From positions 35,079 through 99,078 of the forward strand of contig JBFNJI010000046.1 in the NCBI GenBank assembly GCA_040793985.1: a stretch of DNA of 64,000 nt. The letters run 5' to 3'. Under the pieces are notes generated by a model that saw only the letters and a list, made by a program, of their open reading frames with translations, ran no database searches and was not told the DNA's origin. Source of the stretch: Thiodiazotropha sp040793985 (GTDB taxonomy: Bacteria > Pseudomonadota > Gammaproteobacteria > Chromatiales > Chromatiaceae). Made by a program: the position numbers and the translations under genes. Below, one piece after another: positions 50,089 through 59,832 of this stretch (its first letter is position 1; every line of letters begins with the position of its first letter).

Positions 50089-52452
50089 TCACTCTTTACC
50101 GCTTTTTGCGGCGATGTGGTCCTGAAATTTGGCTGTCTCCTCGAATAGGGCGTCAACTTTATGTTCGATCTCATTCAGTTCAACAGATGCCTGCGCTAAA
50201 GTTTCTTTCAGAGACAGCGCGCCATTGTATATCGATGTTGCACCACACGAACTGGCTGAACCCGCTAATTGTTGAGCGGCATGGTAGAGCGCCGTTCGGT
50301 CTCCTGCTTCGAGGGCAGCTTGCATGCTAGCCTCACAGCTTGGAAGCATGTCGAGAAATTCATCGAGTATCAGACTCGCGGCAGTTTCGTCATTCTCGAC
50401 ACTGGCGAGAGCGGTGTCCCGGTTATATACGGACGGGTCGTTTTCAATTTCCGAATCAAGCGTTTGTGGTACCGTGGCATCATAAAAGTGACCGGACCAT
50501 TTGCTAATGATTGTATAGAGCTGATCGGGAAGATAGGGTTTCGCCAACAGGTCCTCCATGCCTGCATCCAGAACATCCTGTTGTTTCTGCGGCAGGACAT
50601 GTGCGGTCACGGCTATTATCGGTAGCTCTTTCGATGTGTACATGTCGCGAATTTTTCTGGTCGCCTCGATGCCGCTCATGCCCGGCATTTCAAGATCCAT
50701 CAGCACAACATCGACTGCTTGTTGCTGGATCTTCTCCAAGGCTTCAAAAGCACTTGTAACGGCAATCACCTTCGCACCTTTCTTTTTCAACAGCGTACTC
50801 GCCAAGGTCAGGTTGACCTGACTGTCGTCGACGACGAGGATGGTTAGGTCATGGAAAAGGGTGTCTGTGTTTGTATTTTCGCCTGGCAGGTTGGGTGAGG
50901 AGCCCTTTTTCACCGATTTGTCTGCATCAAACCCGGAGGACTCATCTTCGGTCTTCGCCTTTTCGAGATAAACGCGGGTGACGAAAGTCGATCCGCTGCC
51001 AGGCTTGCTTGTTAGCTTGATGTCCCCACCCATCAAAGTTGCAAGACGCTGAACGATAACGAGACCGAGACCGGTACCGCCATAACTGCGTGTTAACGAT
51101 CCATCGCACTGCTGGAACGGTTCGAATAACAGGGATTGCTGTTCTGGAGTGATGCCGATACCTGTATCAGAAACGATGATCTTTAGCATTACCTGGTTGT
51201 CATCTTGATCCTCGATCTCCAGCTTGATGTTGACATGCCCGGCATCTGTGAACTTGATTGCATTCCCCACCAGATTGAGGAGGATTTGGCGCAATCTGGC
51301 AGGATCACCATAAAGCACTGCAGGAATGTTATCGGCAACGCTGGTTGTGAGTAGAAGGCCCTTTTCCATCGCCTTCGGGGCAAATAGCACCTCGACACCC
51401 TGAATCAGTGTTTGCAGTACAAAATTGCCGCAATCGAGGGATAGTTTGCCTGCTTCCATTTTGGAGAAACTCAGGATGTCATCGATAATTTCGAGAAGGC
51501 CCTGGGCGGAATTGATAATGACATCGACATAGTCGTCCTGTTGGTCATCCAGGTTTGTTTTCTTCAATAAATGGGTAAAACCAATCACTCCGCTCATTGG
51601 CGTACGTATTTCATGGCTCATGGTTGCCAGGAAGTCACTTTTTGCCTGACTCGCGGCTTCGGCTTCATTCTTGGCCTTGTTTAATTCCCTGGTGCGCTCC
51701 ATCACCTGGTTTTCCAGGTCCTGATGGTATGCGGCAAGTTTGCTGTCGTGTTTCTGGATTCGATCAAGCATGGCATTGAAGCCGTCAACCAGGCTCCCCA
51801 GTTCATCATTGCTGATGCGCTTTGCCCGGTGTGTAAAATCTCTTTTCACCGCCACCTTTTTCATGGTTCGAAGCAGTTGCTGAACCGGTTTAGTGATCAG
51901 GCGTTGAAAGCGGTTGGAGAGCCATAAAGCAAATGCCATGGATACGATAAATACGCCGAAAGCGAGCAGCGACTGGTGAACCAGGATCAACTTGGCCCTG
52001 CTCAAATCCCCGACAATACGGAGCATACCTATGCGTTCTCCATCAAGCAGTATCGGCTCTTTAACGGTGATAAGTTGAAAGTAGGAGCCAATAGTGGAGT
52101 TATCCCTGTCGAGGCTTCTTGTTATCTCGAATTTATCTGAAACGTAACGGGCAAACCTGTCACCGTTATTCAAGGTGATCGACGCTTCAATCACGTCTTG
52201 TTGTGTCGTAAGCGTTGCTAGGATATCGTTGCCGGTATTGCGATCGTTGAAAGCAATTGCGGCGCTGCTGTTCGCGCCAATGAGTGATGCCAGTGATTGC
52301 AGTCGGGTTTCTGCTTCACTGCGTGCTGAATTGATCTCAAAAATCATGAACAGAAGCAAGCTGAGGAGCAGAACCGAAGCCGTTATGGATAGAATGATGG
52401 CCTCAAGCTTTTGCTTAATGGTAGCGTTGTGCAACAGATCCATGGCCGCCAT
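50089..52452 (-). CDS. hybrid sensor histidine kinase with receiver and degenerate Hpt domain
   Basis: The 787-residue protein has TM1 (about 17-38), a periplasmic CHASE8-like sensor (about 45-155), TM2 (about 160-180) and HAMP (about 182-235). HisKA carries the phospho-His in ATMSHEIRTP (H280), HATPase_c spans about 385-498, and the receiver (about 535-650) has D586 in VVLMDLEMPG. The C-terminal Hpt-like domain (about 690-780) reads YHAAQQLAGSASSCGA: where Hpt domains have the phospho-accepting His before the LxGS motif, this one has Gln727. Phosphotransfer through it is therefore doubtful. It is the third gene of a TonB receptor-YfiR-kinase unit, coupled to yfiR by a four-base overlap. Confidence 0.92.
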   Translation of the reverse strand: MAAMDLLHNATIKQKLEAIILSITASVLLLSLLLFMIFEINSARSEAETRLQSLASLIGANSSAAIAFNDRNTGNDILATLTTQQDVIEASITLNNGDRFARYVSDKFEITRSLDRDNSTIGSYFQLITVKEPILLDGERIGMLRIVGDLSRAKLILVHQSLLAFGVFIVSMAFALWLSNRFQRLITKPVQQLLRTMKKVAVKRDFTHRAKRISNDELGSLVDGFNAMLDRIQKHDSKLAAYHQDLENQVMERTRELNKAKNEAEAASQAKSDFLATMSHEIRTPMSGVIGFTHLLKKTNLDDQQDDYVDVIINSAQGLLEIIDDILSFSKMEAGKLSLDCGNFVLQTLIQGVEVLFAPKAMEKGLLLTTSVADNIPAVLYGDPARLRQILLNLVGNAIKFTDAGHVNIKLEIEDQDDNQVMLKIIVSDTGIGITPEQQSLLFEPFQQCDGSLTRSYGGTGLGLVIVQRLATLMGGDIKLTSKPGSGSTFVTRVYLEKAKTEDESSGFDADKSVKKGSSPNLPGENTNTDTLFHDLTILVVDDSQVNLTLASTLLKKKGAKVIAVTSAFEALEKIQQQAVDVVLMDLEMPGMSGIEATRKIRDMYTSKELPIIAVTAHVLPQKQQDVLDAGMEDLLAKPYLPDQLYTIISKWSGHFYDATVPQTLDSEIENDPSVYNRDTALASVENDETAASLILDEFLDMLPSCEASMQAALEAGDRTALYHAAQQLAGSASSCGATSIYNGALSLKETLAQASVELNEIEHKVDALFEETAKFQDHIAAKSGKE

Positions 52453-52991
52453 TACCTCTGTACCTCAACTGCCAGCTTGAGTAGACGGGAACTGAGATCG
52501 AGTCCGGCATCTCGAGCTGTGCGTAGGTTGATTTTGAAACGTATCCTCCCCTGTATGCGATAGAGCTCGATCATGCCTCCGTGCTTGGTGAAATCCTTGA
52601 TTTCACTGACGGTAAGGATTGGCTCCAAGTGAATGGGGTTGGTAGTTCTCTTCACCATGTGACGCATGGAGCGGGCAATGTAGAGCACGTGGCAGCCGCC
52701 GAGGCTGTTTTCAAACTCCCTGGGTTCTATGATGACAGTATGCTCCCTGACCTTTTTGTCGTTTAGTTGTACAAGCGCGCGAGACAATTCATCATCGCCA
52801 ATGGTGCAGATTCTCAGTGATGAGTTATTCGTCGACCAGGTTGTTGCGGGCCAGCGAGTGAATTTCGCAAAGTTATATATGAAAACTGCCTTCAACAGGG
52901 TCTCTTCGCTGTGTTGCTCAATACCTGCAACTGGAGATGAGATGCCCCAAAGCAATGCCAGTGTGATATGTATCAACAGCCTTGTCGTCAC
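52452..52991 (-). CDS. YfiR family periplasmic protein (DUF4154)
   Basis: The 179-residue YfiR-type protein has a signal peptide (MTTRLLIHITLALLWGISSP). The mature region has LLKAVFIYNFAKFTRWPATT (about residue 33), typical of DUF4154. In Pseudomonas YfiR inhibits the membrane diguanylate cyclase YfiN. Here no cyclase is next to it; instead it lies between a TonB receptor and a hybrid kinase, a recurring gammaproteobacterial trio in which YfiR probably passes a periplasmic signal to the kinase. Confidence 0.88.
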   Translation of the reverse strand: MTTRLLIHITLALLWGISSPVAGIEQHSEETLLKAVFIYNFAKFTRWPATTWSTNNSSLRICTIGDDELSRALVQLNDKKVREHTVIIEPREFENSLGGCHVLYIARSMRHMVKRTTNPIHLEPILTVSEIKDFTKHGGMIELYRIQGRIRFKINLRTARDAGLDLSSRLLKLAVEVQR

Positions 52992-53057
52992 TTCTATCTA
53001 ACCATTTTGTAAAACAAATCTATGCAACAATATATAACGTTTGTATCCAAGCCTTGG

Positions 53058-55139
53058 TTATAAATTTGTGGGGAACTTGTAGAGTATCTCGGCATACAGG
53101 CTCCGTTCCGGGAGTGAAAGATCGTTGTACACGGACGATGCAGTGTGTTCCCTGGCATCCACATCGAAAATATTGTTAACCGAAAAAGCGAACTCCCAAC
53201 CATCGATGCCGGAATAGCGAAAGGTCGTATCGGTTATTGTGTGGTCGTCTAATGCATCTCTTGCATCGCTGCTACCCCGTGTCCTTCCGCCAATCCAGTT
53301 TGCCTCGACATTCCAATGCCAATCGGGGCTAAAACGCCAATCCGCACGCAGATAGGCATCCTGTTTCGGTTCATGGATCGCGCGAAATTCACTATCGTCT
53401 GAATCTCTTAAGGTATAATTTGCCGAGAGTCTCAGCTGCTCTGCCACTTGCCATTTTGTTTCCAGTTCAACGCCGCGAATGGTATGTTTTCCCGTGTTGA
53501 GAAATTGCCTGTCGGCCTGGTCTGATAATCTTACTGCGCGAATGAAATCGGACTGCTTTAACCTGTATAGATGAAGCCCAATGTTGAGATTGCCGCTCGG
53601 CATGAATGACAGGATCAACTCAACTGTTTCCGAACGCTCGGGATCCAGGTCCGGATTCGGTTTCGAGAAGGATGTTTCAGCAAAAAGCTCCTGAAAGGAT
53701 GGTGGCCGAAACGCTTTGCCGTAAAGCAGTTTTGTGGTGACTTTTTCAGTGGCCTGCCAAACCAGTGCCAATCGGGGATTAACGGTGTCGCCGAAATCCG
53801 AGTAGTTGTCATACCTGACCCCCGCAGTCAGCTGCCAATCATCCAGCAACGACCAGATGTCCTGGAAAAAAAGGTAGCGAATCGTTCGGGTCTTTTCTGG
53901 TGCGAAGGCAAAGGCTGTGTCCGAGACATCCACAAGTTGACTGCCTGGGGGTAGTGGGCTGCCGTCGGGTCCGATACCCCGATTGATCAACTGTTTCACG
54001 AAATACAGGTCCTGCCAGGTATATCCCGTACCCAATCGCAGCAAATGTGAATCAAAACCCGTGTAGAGACCGCTCACCTCAAACGCTACCCTGCGCTCAG
54101 CGGAACGCATCCGATTTATCACGCCTTGAGGATATTCACCGTTGAATGCGCCGGGTGGGCGTTCCTGGAAGCCATCCCCGGAGGAGTAGTCAAGATCCTG
54201 ATAGCGCAGTTCCATATCCATACCCCAGGCATCGCTCAGGTCAGGATTGTTGTAGAGCAGATCGAGATTAAACCGGCTGTCTTCAGCAGCGGTCAACGGA
54301 TCCAGAACGCCGGCACCGGTGAGTCCGATTTCAACGTCGCTGTGGCGCATGTAGTCCATATGAAGGCGCCAATCACCCTTCGCCACAGAGAGGCGTATGT
54401 CCTGATTGTCCCAGCCATAATTGGCACTCTCCGGGGCAAGGGACACAGTGGTGTTCAGCGTAATATCCTGTTGCGTCTGGCCGTCTCTTTCCACAAACGG
54501 CTCGTGACCGTCTGTGCTTGAGAGGTCGGCGGTGAGGCCGATATCAAAACCATTCCAGTTGTCGCCATACTGCAGCCAACCGCTATTGGTGTTGAAACTT
54601 CCGCTCCTCATGCCCGCCTCAGAATGCTCTATTTTACCTGCGGTTTTGGTTATCACATTCACTACGCCCGCTGAGGCATCGGCACCGAACAGTGCGGATC
54701 CGGGGCCACGGATTATCTCTACCCGTTCGATTATGCTGCTTGGTAGACCCTTCCAAAATATGCCGAAACCCCACATCAGGTCCCGCATTGAAGCACCGTT
54801 TATCATCAGCAAGGTCTGATTGGCGTTGGTACCACGGAACTGCACAAGCGGCCTGAAGGCAAACTGATTGGCCCTGACATGGATGCCGGGTACTGTCTCG
54901 AGGATATCCACAAGGTTGGTGGCGCCTGTGGCCTTTATGTCTTCTGCGGTGAGTACGGTTACAGCTGCCGGTGCCTGGGAGAGGGGTTTCTTCGTCTCTG
55001 TGGAGATGGTTACCTCCAACTCCATCAACTCCTCCAGGCTCAAGGAGATGTAGTGATCCAACTGTCGATCATGCACAGCGTACACGGAGAAGCTTGTCAG
55101 TAGACAGACAACCAGCGGGATTTTTATCCTATAGGCCAT
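53058..55139 (-). CDS. TonB-dependent outer-membrane receptor
   Basis: The 693-residue protein has a signal peptide (about 22 residues), a plug domain (about 50-160) with VTVLTAEDIKATGATNLVDI and LETVPGIHVRANQ, and a 22-strand-type barrel. TonB-box-like ELEVTISTE lies near residue 38. The plug resembles that of siderophore and vitamin receptors; the substrate cannot be read. The C terminus ends ILYKFPTNL rather than in a final Phe. It is the first gene of the receptor-YfiR-kinase unit, 66 bp before yfiR. No riboswitch or Fur-like box is convincing upstream. Confidence 0.9.
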   Translation of the reverse strand: MAYRIKIPLVVCLLTSFSVYAVHDRQLDHYISLSLEELMELEVTISTETKKPLSQAPAAVTVLTAEDIKATGATNLVDILETVPGIHVRANQFAFRPLVQFRGTNANQTLLMINGASMRDLMWGFGIFWKGLPSSIIERVEIIRGPGSALFGADASAGVVNVITKTAGKIEHSEAGMRSGSFNTNSGWLQYGDNWNGFDIGLTADLSSTDGHEPFVERDGQTQQDITLNTTVSLAPESANYGWDNQDIRLSVAKGDWRLHMDYMRHSDVEIGLTGAGVLDPLTAAEDSRFNLDLLYNNPDLSDAWGMDMELRYQDLDYSSGDGFQERPPGAFNGEYPQGVINRMRSAERRVAFEVSGLYTGFDSHLLRLGTGYTWQDLYFVKQLINRGIGPDGSPLPPGSQLVDVSDTAFAFAPEKTRTIRYLFFQDIWSLLDDWQLTAGVRYDNYSDFGDTVNPRLALVWQATEKVTTKLLYGKAFRPPSFQELFAETSFSKPNPDLDPERSETVELILSFMPSGNLNIGLHLYRLKQSDFIRAVRLSDQADRQFLNTGKHTIRGVELETKWQVAEQLRLSANYTLRDSDDSEFRAIHEPKQDAYLRADWRFSPDWHWNVEANWIGGRTRGSSDARDALDDHTITDTTFRYSGIDGWEFAFSVNNIFDVDAREHTASSVYNDLSLPERSLYAEILYKFPTNL

Positions 55140-55558
55140 GATTTGCCGGAATTAAATTCCTGTTACGGGTAGGTGATATCCTGATTTGGGGTTGGGCCCG
55201 CCATGGCTTGAGTGGTATACCCGGTCCTGCTGTATCACTGTAAGGGACGACTGGAGCGAGGAAGCGGGTAGCGCCGGTATAGAATTTATTCTCTCCATAC
55301 GTCCTTGTTAACCCTTTATGTTATTGGTTTAGGGAATGTATCTATGGCCCCTATCTGTAAGTAATGATTGCAGTGCATTGAAAAGCCGTAGAGACAGGCT
55401 GCCCGGATACACGAATACCTAGCCTGGTCAGGGCTATCAGTCGGTTTTCATGCTATAGATTGAATATAGCATTTATTGCTGGAGTTAACTCAGAACTGTG
55501 CCGGGTCGATCTTGTCTGCCGGGTGTTGGCGGACAGTCACATGCTGGTCATGCCAGGG
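55140..55558. other. non-coding region upstream of the TonB receptor gene
   Basis: This 419-bp region lies between two minus-strand genes (the receiver gene to its right and the TonB receptor to its left). It should hold the receptor promoter. I see no clear riboswitch, operator or terminator, only a GC-rich stretch at about 55240-55290 and an AT-rich one at 55310-55340. Confidence 0.45.
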
Positions 55559-55972
55559 TTAATCCCAAAGTGCGAGGATAGCCGCCACGGCACGGGTGAA
55601 TTCATCAAACGAGTGCGGCTTGACGATATAGTCGTCAACCTCATATTCGAAAGCGGCAGCCCGGTCTTGAGGTTCGTTGGACGAAGTCAGCACGATGATA
55701 TGAAGCGATGACAGCGCCGGATCGTTGCGTACCTCCTGGAGAAATTCGATACCACTCATCTTCGGCAGGTTGAGGTCCAGAAGGATGAGTGCGGGCAAGG
55801 GGTCTATTTTGTCAATCCCATTATCGCCTCTCAGCATATCCAGGGCCTCAAGCCCCGTTCTGGCGATGTGCAGGGGATTGCCGATATTGTTCTTTTTCAG
55901 GGCACGCTGAACGGTCATGATGTCCACCCGGTCATCTTCGATCAGCATGATTGTTTCGTTCTTGCCTAACAT
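55559..55972 (-). CDS. single-domain response regulator, Rcp1-like
   Basis: This 137-residue stand-alone receiver has acidic pocket residues in LIEDDRVDIMT (the DD pair at about 13-14), the phospho-acceptor D66 in LILLDLNLPKMSGIEF, the switch Thr in VLTSSNEPQD and Lys in DYIVKPHSFDEF. The sequence style (IEDDRVDIMTVQRALKKNNI) is that of the Rcp1/phytochrome-associated receivers. I prefer the ATG at 55972, preceded by GGAAG at seven bases; an upstream GTG at 55990 overlaps the kinase stop. It is coupled to the CHASE kinase gene. Confidence 0.9.
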   Translation of the reverse strand: MLGKNETIMLIEDDRVDIMTVQRALKKNNIGNPLHIARTGLEALDMLRGDNGIDKIDPLPALILLDLNLPKMSGIEFLQEVRNDPALSSLHIIVLTSSNEPQDRAAAFEYEVDDYIVKPHSFDEFTRAVAAILALWD

Positions 55973-55986
55973 TTTTATACTTCCTA

Positions 55987-58038
55987 TCACTCAGAGTGAA
56001 GTGCTTGGAATAGGCTCTCTTCCTCACGTTGTTGGGAGGGGCTCTGCTTTGGCCAGGTGAAAAAGAAGCATGCACCCTCCCCGGGCTCCGACCTCAATTT
56101 TATGGTGCCTCCATGCTCTTCTACAATCTTTTTTACCAACGCCAGACCGATTCCGGTGCTACTCTCGAAGTCACTCGATTCGAGGGTTTGAAAAATCATG
56201 AAGACCTTTTTGTGGTATTGCGGCGCTATCCCCTGGCCGTCGTCACAGACCGAAAACTGGTAAAAGCGCTCGCTATCATCGCACCTGATGCGTATTCTTC
56301 CCTTCTTTCCCCCATGGTGTTTAAGGCTGTTGCTGATCAGGTTGGAGAATACCTGACCCAGTTGCAGGCGATCGGCGGTTAATGTGGGCATCTTGCCCTT
56401 TATCTTGATCGAGAATCCTTCCTCTGGGGAGAGGGAGTCGATAATCTCTTCAACCAACTCGCGGCTATCCAGGCTGTTCTCAGGTTCGGAGGTTCTGCCG
56501 ACCCTTGAATATTCCAGCAAGCCCTCGATCAGGTCGTGCATTCTCTTGACCCGATCACGCAGCAGGGCGAGCTGTTCCTTCGAAGCGTCTTCAAGCTTGT
56601 CCTCGAGGTCCTCCTCGATCCACTGAGCCAGATTTGAAACCGCTCTCAATGGGGCTTTCAGGTCGTGCGAGGTTACGTAGGCAAACTGCTCCAGGTACTG
56701 CGCCTTACGCTCGGATTCCGCAGTACGGTTGGCGATATGGTGTTCAAGGGTTTCATTCAGCTGCTGCAACTCCTGTTCCGCCGATTTGCGCTCGACCACC
56801 TCCTGGTTCAGGGCCTGCACCACCTCCCATAACTGGGAGGTTCTCTCCTCGACTTCCAGTCTCACCTGCCTTGCGCGACCGACAAGTGTGGCGACATAGA
56901 TGGTAAAAAGCAGGGTGAAGGCAATACCGCCGAAAAAGATAACCCAGCTACTCCAGGTCTTGGCGGTGTATCTGCCTAATGCACTATTGCAGATGATCTG
57001 CCACTGTTGGGTTCCGACATATATCTCCTGGGTATAGGAGATAGCCGCACTCTTCTCGCCGGAGCTGACGCGTGATCCGTCATCAAGCCTGCTGCGATGG
57101 CTGTAGAGCAGCCGTTGATCTTCACTGCCGTGGTTCTGGTAGAAGTGGATGTCGATTCCCGCAGGTCGCAGGCTCTCCAGGGCCCGCTCGATAATTTCGC
57201 CGACAAAGAAGGTGCCTATGGCGAAGCCGCGTATGGGATCATCCGGTTGTGTCTGTTGCTCATTTTTAGGCTCGCCGCTTTCGAAAAAGACAGGGGCAGC
57301 GACCATGATGCCAGACTTGCGTTCCCCGTCGTCATTGAGATAAACGCCGGGAGATACCTGCATTTCCCGTGACAATTCGGCTTCGTTCAACAGGCTGTAA
57401 GTGGTTGGATCGGTGCCCATATCGAGTCCGAGCAGCTGTTTGTTGAACTGATAGGGTTGGATATAGAGCACAGGGTAATAGACAGGCCGATTGGAGCTTT
57501 TGCCCAGTGTTCCCGAGTCATCCCTCTCCAGGATCTCAAAGGGCGGAAAACTCTTGCGGGACTCGGCCACGAAACTGCCCCGTAATTTATGAGGCACAAC
57601 CGGCACCCACTCCAGGGTCTTTATCCCCGCTTGATTCTTCAGTGCCGGGCCGACGAATTTTCGAAATTCGCGCCGACCGACGATTTCGGAAGCCTCGAAA
57701 AAGCTGGCAATATCGATGACAATGCGAAGCGAGTGTTCGATCTCCCGCTGGATAACGAGGAGTCTGTCCTGGGAGGCCTCCCTGAAGGCGATTTCGACCT
57801 GGCTTTTTTCCCATCGCAGCGACTGAACGAACAGGGCAATGGTGATAGCGAGTCCCAATATCGCAACCAGTACTACCGGAAAGTAACCCCACCAGATCGA
57901 TCGGGGGTCGGGGGTCGTCTCCGTTCTCGTCTGCTTTGAGATGGTTGCCAGATACCTGTCGGACAGGCGCTGTCTTATGCGCGCAGTGGCTTTATGCAAC
58001 CTTTCTCCGGGACGATTGAATTCGTTTGCTTTCGCCAT
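55987..58038 (-). CDS. CHASE-domain sensor histidine kinase
   Basis: This 683-residue kinase has TM1 (about 52-72), a periplasmic CHASE domain (about 95-330), TM2 (about 363-387) and a cytoplasmic coiled coil (about 395-445). HisKA carries H458 in VTSHDLKAPLRAVSN, and a HATPase_c domain (about 555-665) with HGGKKGRIRI and GIGLALVKKIVEEHGG completes it. HDLKAP is the phytochrome-kinase-like variant of the phospho-site, which fits the Rcp1-type receiver encoded next, 14 bp downstream. CHASE senses low-molecular-weight periplasmic ligands. The output of the pair is unknown. Confidence 0.92.
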   Translation of the reverse strand: MAKANEFNRPGERLHKATARIRQRLSDRYLATISKQTRTETTPDPRSIWWGYFPVVLVAILGLAITIALFVQSLRWEKSQVEIAFREASQDRLLVIQREIEHSLRIVIDIASFFEASEIVGRREFRKFVGPALKNQAGIKTLEWVPVVPHKLRGSFVAESRKSFPPFEILERDDSGTLGKSSNRPVYYPVLYIQPYQFNKQLLGLDMGTDPTTYSLLNEAELSREMQVSPGVYLNDDGERKSGIMVAAPVFFESGEPKNEQQTQPDDPIRGFAIGTFFVGEIIERALESLRPAGIDIHFYQNHGSEDQRLLYSHRSRLDDGSRVSSGEKSAAISYTQEIYVGTQQWQIICNSALGRYTAKTWSSWVIFFGGIAFTLLFTIYVATLVGRARQVRLEVEERTSQLWEVVQALNQEVVERKSAEQELQQLNETLEHHIANRTAESERKAQYLEQFAYVTSHDLKAPLRAVSNLAQWIEEDLEDKLEDASKEQLALLRDRVKRMHDLIEGLLEYSRVGRTSEPENSLDSRELVEEIIDSLSPEEGFSIKIKGKMPTLTADRLQLGQVFSNLISNSLKHHGGKKGRIRIRCDDSERFYQFSVCDDGQGIAPQYHKKVFMIFQTLESSDFESSTGIGLALVKKIVEEHGGTIKLRSEPGEGACFFFTWPKQSPSQQREEESLFQALHSE

Positions 58039-58310
58039 GTCTGCAGGATTGGCCTTAACCTGCCCTCTTTGGAAGTCTTCCTCAGAGCCTAGTGAGCGGC
58101 CGCCACAAGGTCAAATTTCTTTCCCATGATAAACCCGGTTCCCCTCTGTCGTGCGGAGAACAGATGATTTCGTATGAGGCGACAACGACTGGGACCTTCG
58201 TTGCCATCCACAGAAACCATGGGGGAGGGGCTGTTTTCTAACCGCCTTATCAGTGTTTTAATCTATATATCGCAACTCTATTGGATCCTTGACCCGCAGG
58301 AAGGGCGCCC

Positions 58311-58979
58311 ATGAAACCTATTAGGTCTGTAGTTACGGTAACTCTGCTCCTTGTACTGCTGTCCGCGGCGCAAAATATATTGGCATTGGAGGTCATGATT
58401 ACACCGGAGGTCGGTGAGTTCAGTGTCGAGCACGGCGGCAAAAAGCTACGGATAAAACGTAATCAGGATACCGATGCCCTGTTAGAGTTCGATTTCGCCC
58501 GCACCTCAAGGCCCTGTCCCCCCTTTTGCGCGCAACCGATGCAGGTGGCGGAGGGGGTCGGGACCATTGGTGAGATAGAGTTGATTGAATTTATGACCAC
58601 GGCACTGAGTGACGGCAGCGGTCTGCTCATCGATGCCCGAACCCCGGATTGGCATGAACGCGGCACCATTCCCGGATCGATCAATGTCCCCTTTACCCAT
58701 CTCAATCCCCAGCAGGGAGCGGATGAGCTTACCTTGGAAGAGTCATTGTCGCGCTTCGGTGTCAACAGGAGAGGGGGTAACTGGGATTTCACCCATGCCA
58801 AAACCTTGGTGTTGTGGTGCAACGGCCCATGGTGCGGTCAGTCTCCCACTGCAATCCTGGGCCTGCTTGGCATAGGCTACCCCGCAGCAAAGCTCAAATA
58901 CTATCGGGGTGGCATGCAGCTATGGCAGGTATTCGGCCTGCCGGTTGTCAATCCTGACGGGGAGTTGGTGGATCAGTGA
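58311..58979 (+). CDS. exported rhodanese-domain protein
   Basis: The 222-residue protein has a signal peptide (MKPIRSVVTVTLLLVLLSAA) and a rhodanese domain in its C-terminal two-thirds: LLIDARTPDWHERGTIPGSI (about residue 104) and the active-site loop LWCNGPWCGQSPTAI (about 165). The first Cys of the loop is in the catalytic position, and a CPPFC-type pair lies upstream near residue 65. It is probably periplasmic and transfers sulfane sulfur or acts in thiol chemistry. In a sulfur-oxidising host such proteins are common, but its pathway is not shown here. Confidence 0.85.
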   Translation: MKPIRSVVTVTLLLVLLSAAQNILALEVMITPEVGEFSVEHGGKKLRIKRNQDTDALLEFDFARTSRPCPPFCAQPMQVAEGVGTIGEIELIEFMTTALSDGSGLLIDARTPDWHERGTIPGSINVPFTHLNPQQGADELTLEESLSRFGVNRRGGNWDFTHAKTLVLWCNGPWCGQSPTAILGLLGIGYPAAKLKYYRGGMQLWQVFGLPVVNPDGELVDQ

Positions 58980-59000
58980 AAAAGGGGAACTCTTTATTAA

Positions 59001-59781
59001 CAGGAAGCGATAGACGGCTCGTTCTCCAATCCTGTGCTCCGTCGTAATGAGTTGATGGTCCGAAAAGCCGGGGTGTGGACTCCACGCCTAGCAAAACGGC
59101 GACGAGGCACTAATTCTTACCATAACCTGCCCCTCCCGGTTTCATGCCAGCGAGGGTAAGAGCGGGAATCCCATTCCTCAGTATGATGGTAGCCGATCCG
59201 GTGATGGGCAGGCCTATCATAACTGGGTCTGGTGCAGGGCCCGCGCGGCCACGGCTCGGCAGGGGATTGATATGTTTGGTATCAGGATCGCAGAACCCCA
59301 CCGTGAGGGCACACCGCATTGGCACATTCTGGTCTTCGTGCGACCCGATCAGGTAGAAACTCTGATATCGATCCTCCTGTACTATGCGTTGCAGGATTCC
59401 CCAAATGAGCCAGGTGCTCAGCAACGAAGGTTCAAGGTGGAGTCCATTGACCCGGCTAAAGGGATGGCAGTTGGGTATGTGGCCAAACACATCTCCAGGA
59501 ATCTGGATGGATTTGGAATCGAGGCCGGTGAATCGGGTCTGGAGGCCCCGAAAGCCGCTGAACGGGTCAAGGCCTGGTCTACAGCCTGGGGAATAAGGCA
59601 GTTTCAGTTTTTTGGTGGCCCGCCGGTTTCAGTCTGGCGAGAAATACGCCTGTTACGGGATGAGGTCTCCAGTCCCGAGATAGAGGCGATGAGACAGGTC
59701 GCGAATCAAGGCGAGTGGGCGGTCTTCATCGATGTTATGGGTGGAATGAAATGTTCGCGTGAGGATCGGCCGATCAGGTAG
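59001..59781 (+). pseudogene. broken phage replication gene A protein (P2-type gpA, HUH endonuclease)
   Basis: The segment matches the middle of P2-type replication initiators in two frames. From about 59001 a frame reads SNPVLRRNELMVRKAG; a shift near 59090 leads to DEALILTITCPSRFHASEGK, NPIPQYDG, NWVWCRARAATARQGIDMFG, IAEPHREGTPHWHILVF and VGYVAKHISRNLDG. HWH is the HUH metal motif. The 169-codon frame at 59272 is only a late part, and the protein ends early (GGMKCSREDRPIR). Both the N-terminal region and the C terminus are missing. It is a remnant of a P2-like phage or a related rolling-circle element, next to the integron. Confidence 0.85.
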
Positions 59782-59832
59782 GTAAGCACTTGGAGTACTG
59801 TCAATAACTGTACGCAAAAGCTTGAGATTGGT

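Noticed and set aside
55140..55558. Cobalamin or other riboswitch upstream of the TonB receptor
   Set aside because: I could not find the conserved B12-box or a convincing multi-stem fold by eye.
59272..59781. Intact hypothetical gene of 169 codons
   Set aside because: It is only the late part of a gpA-type protein; similarity continues upstream without a start and in another frame, and the C terminus is missing, so it is annotated as a pseudogene.
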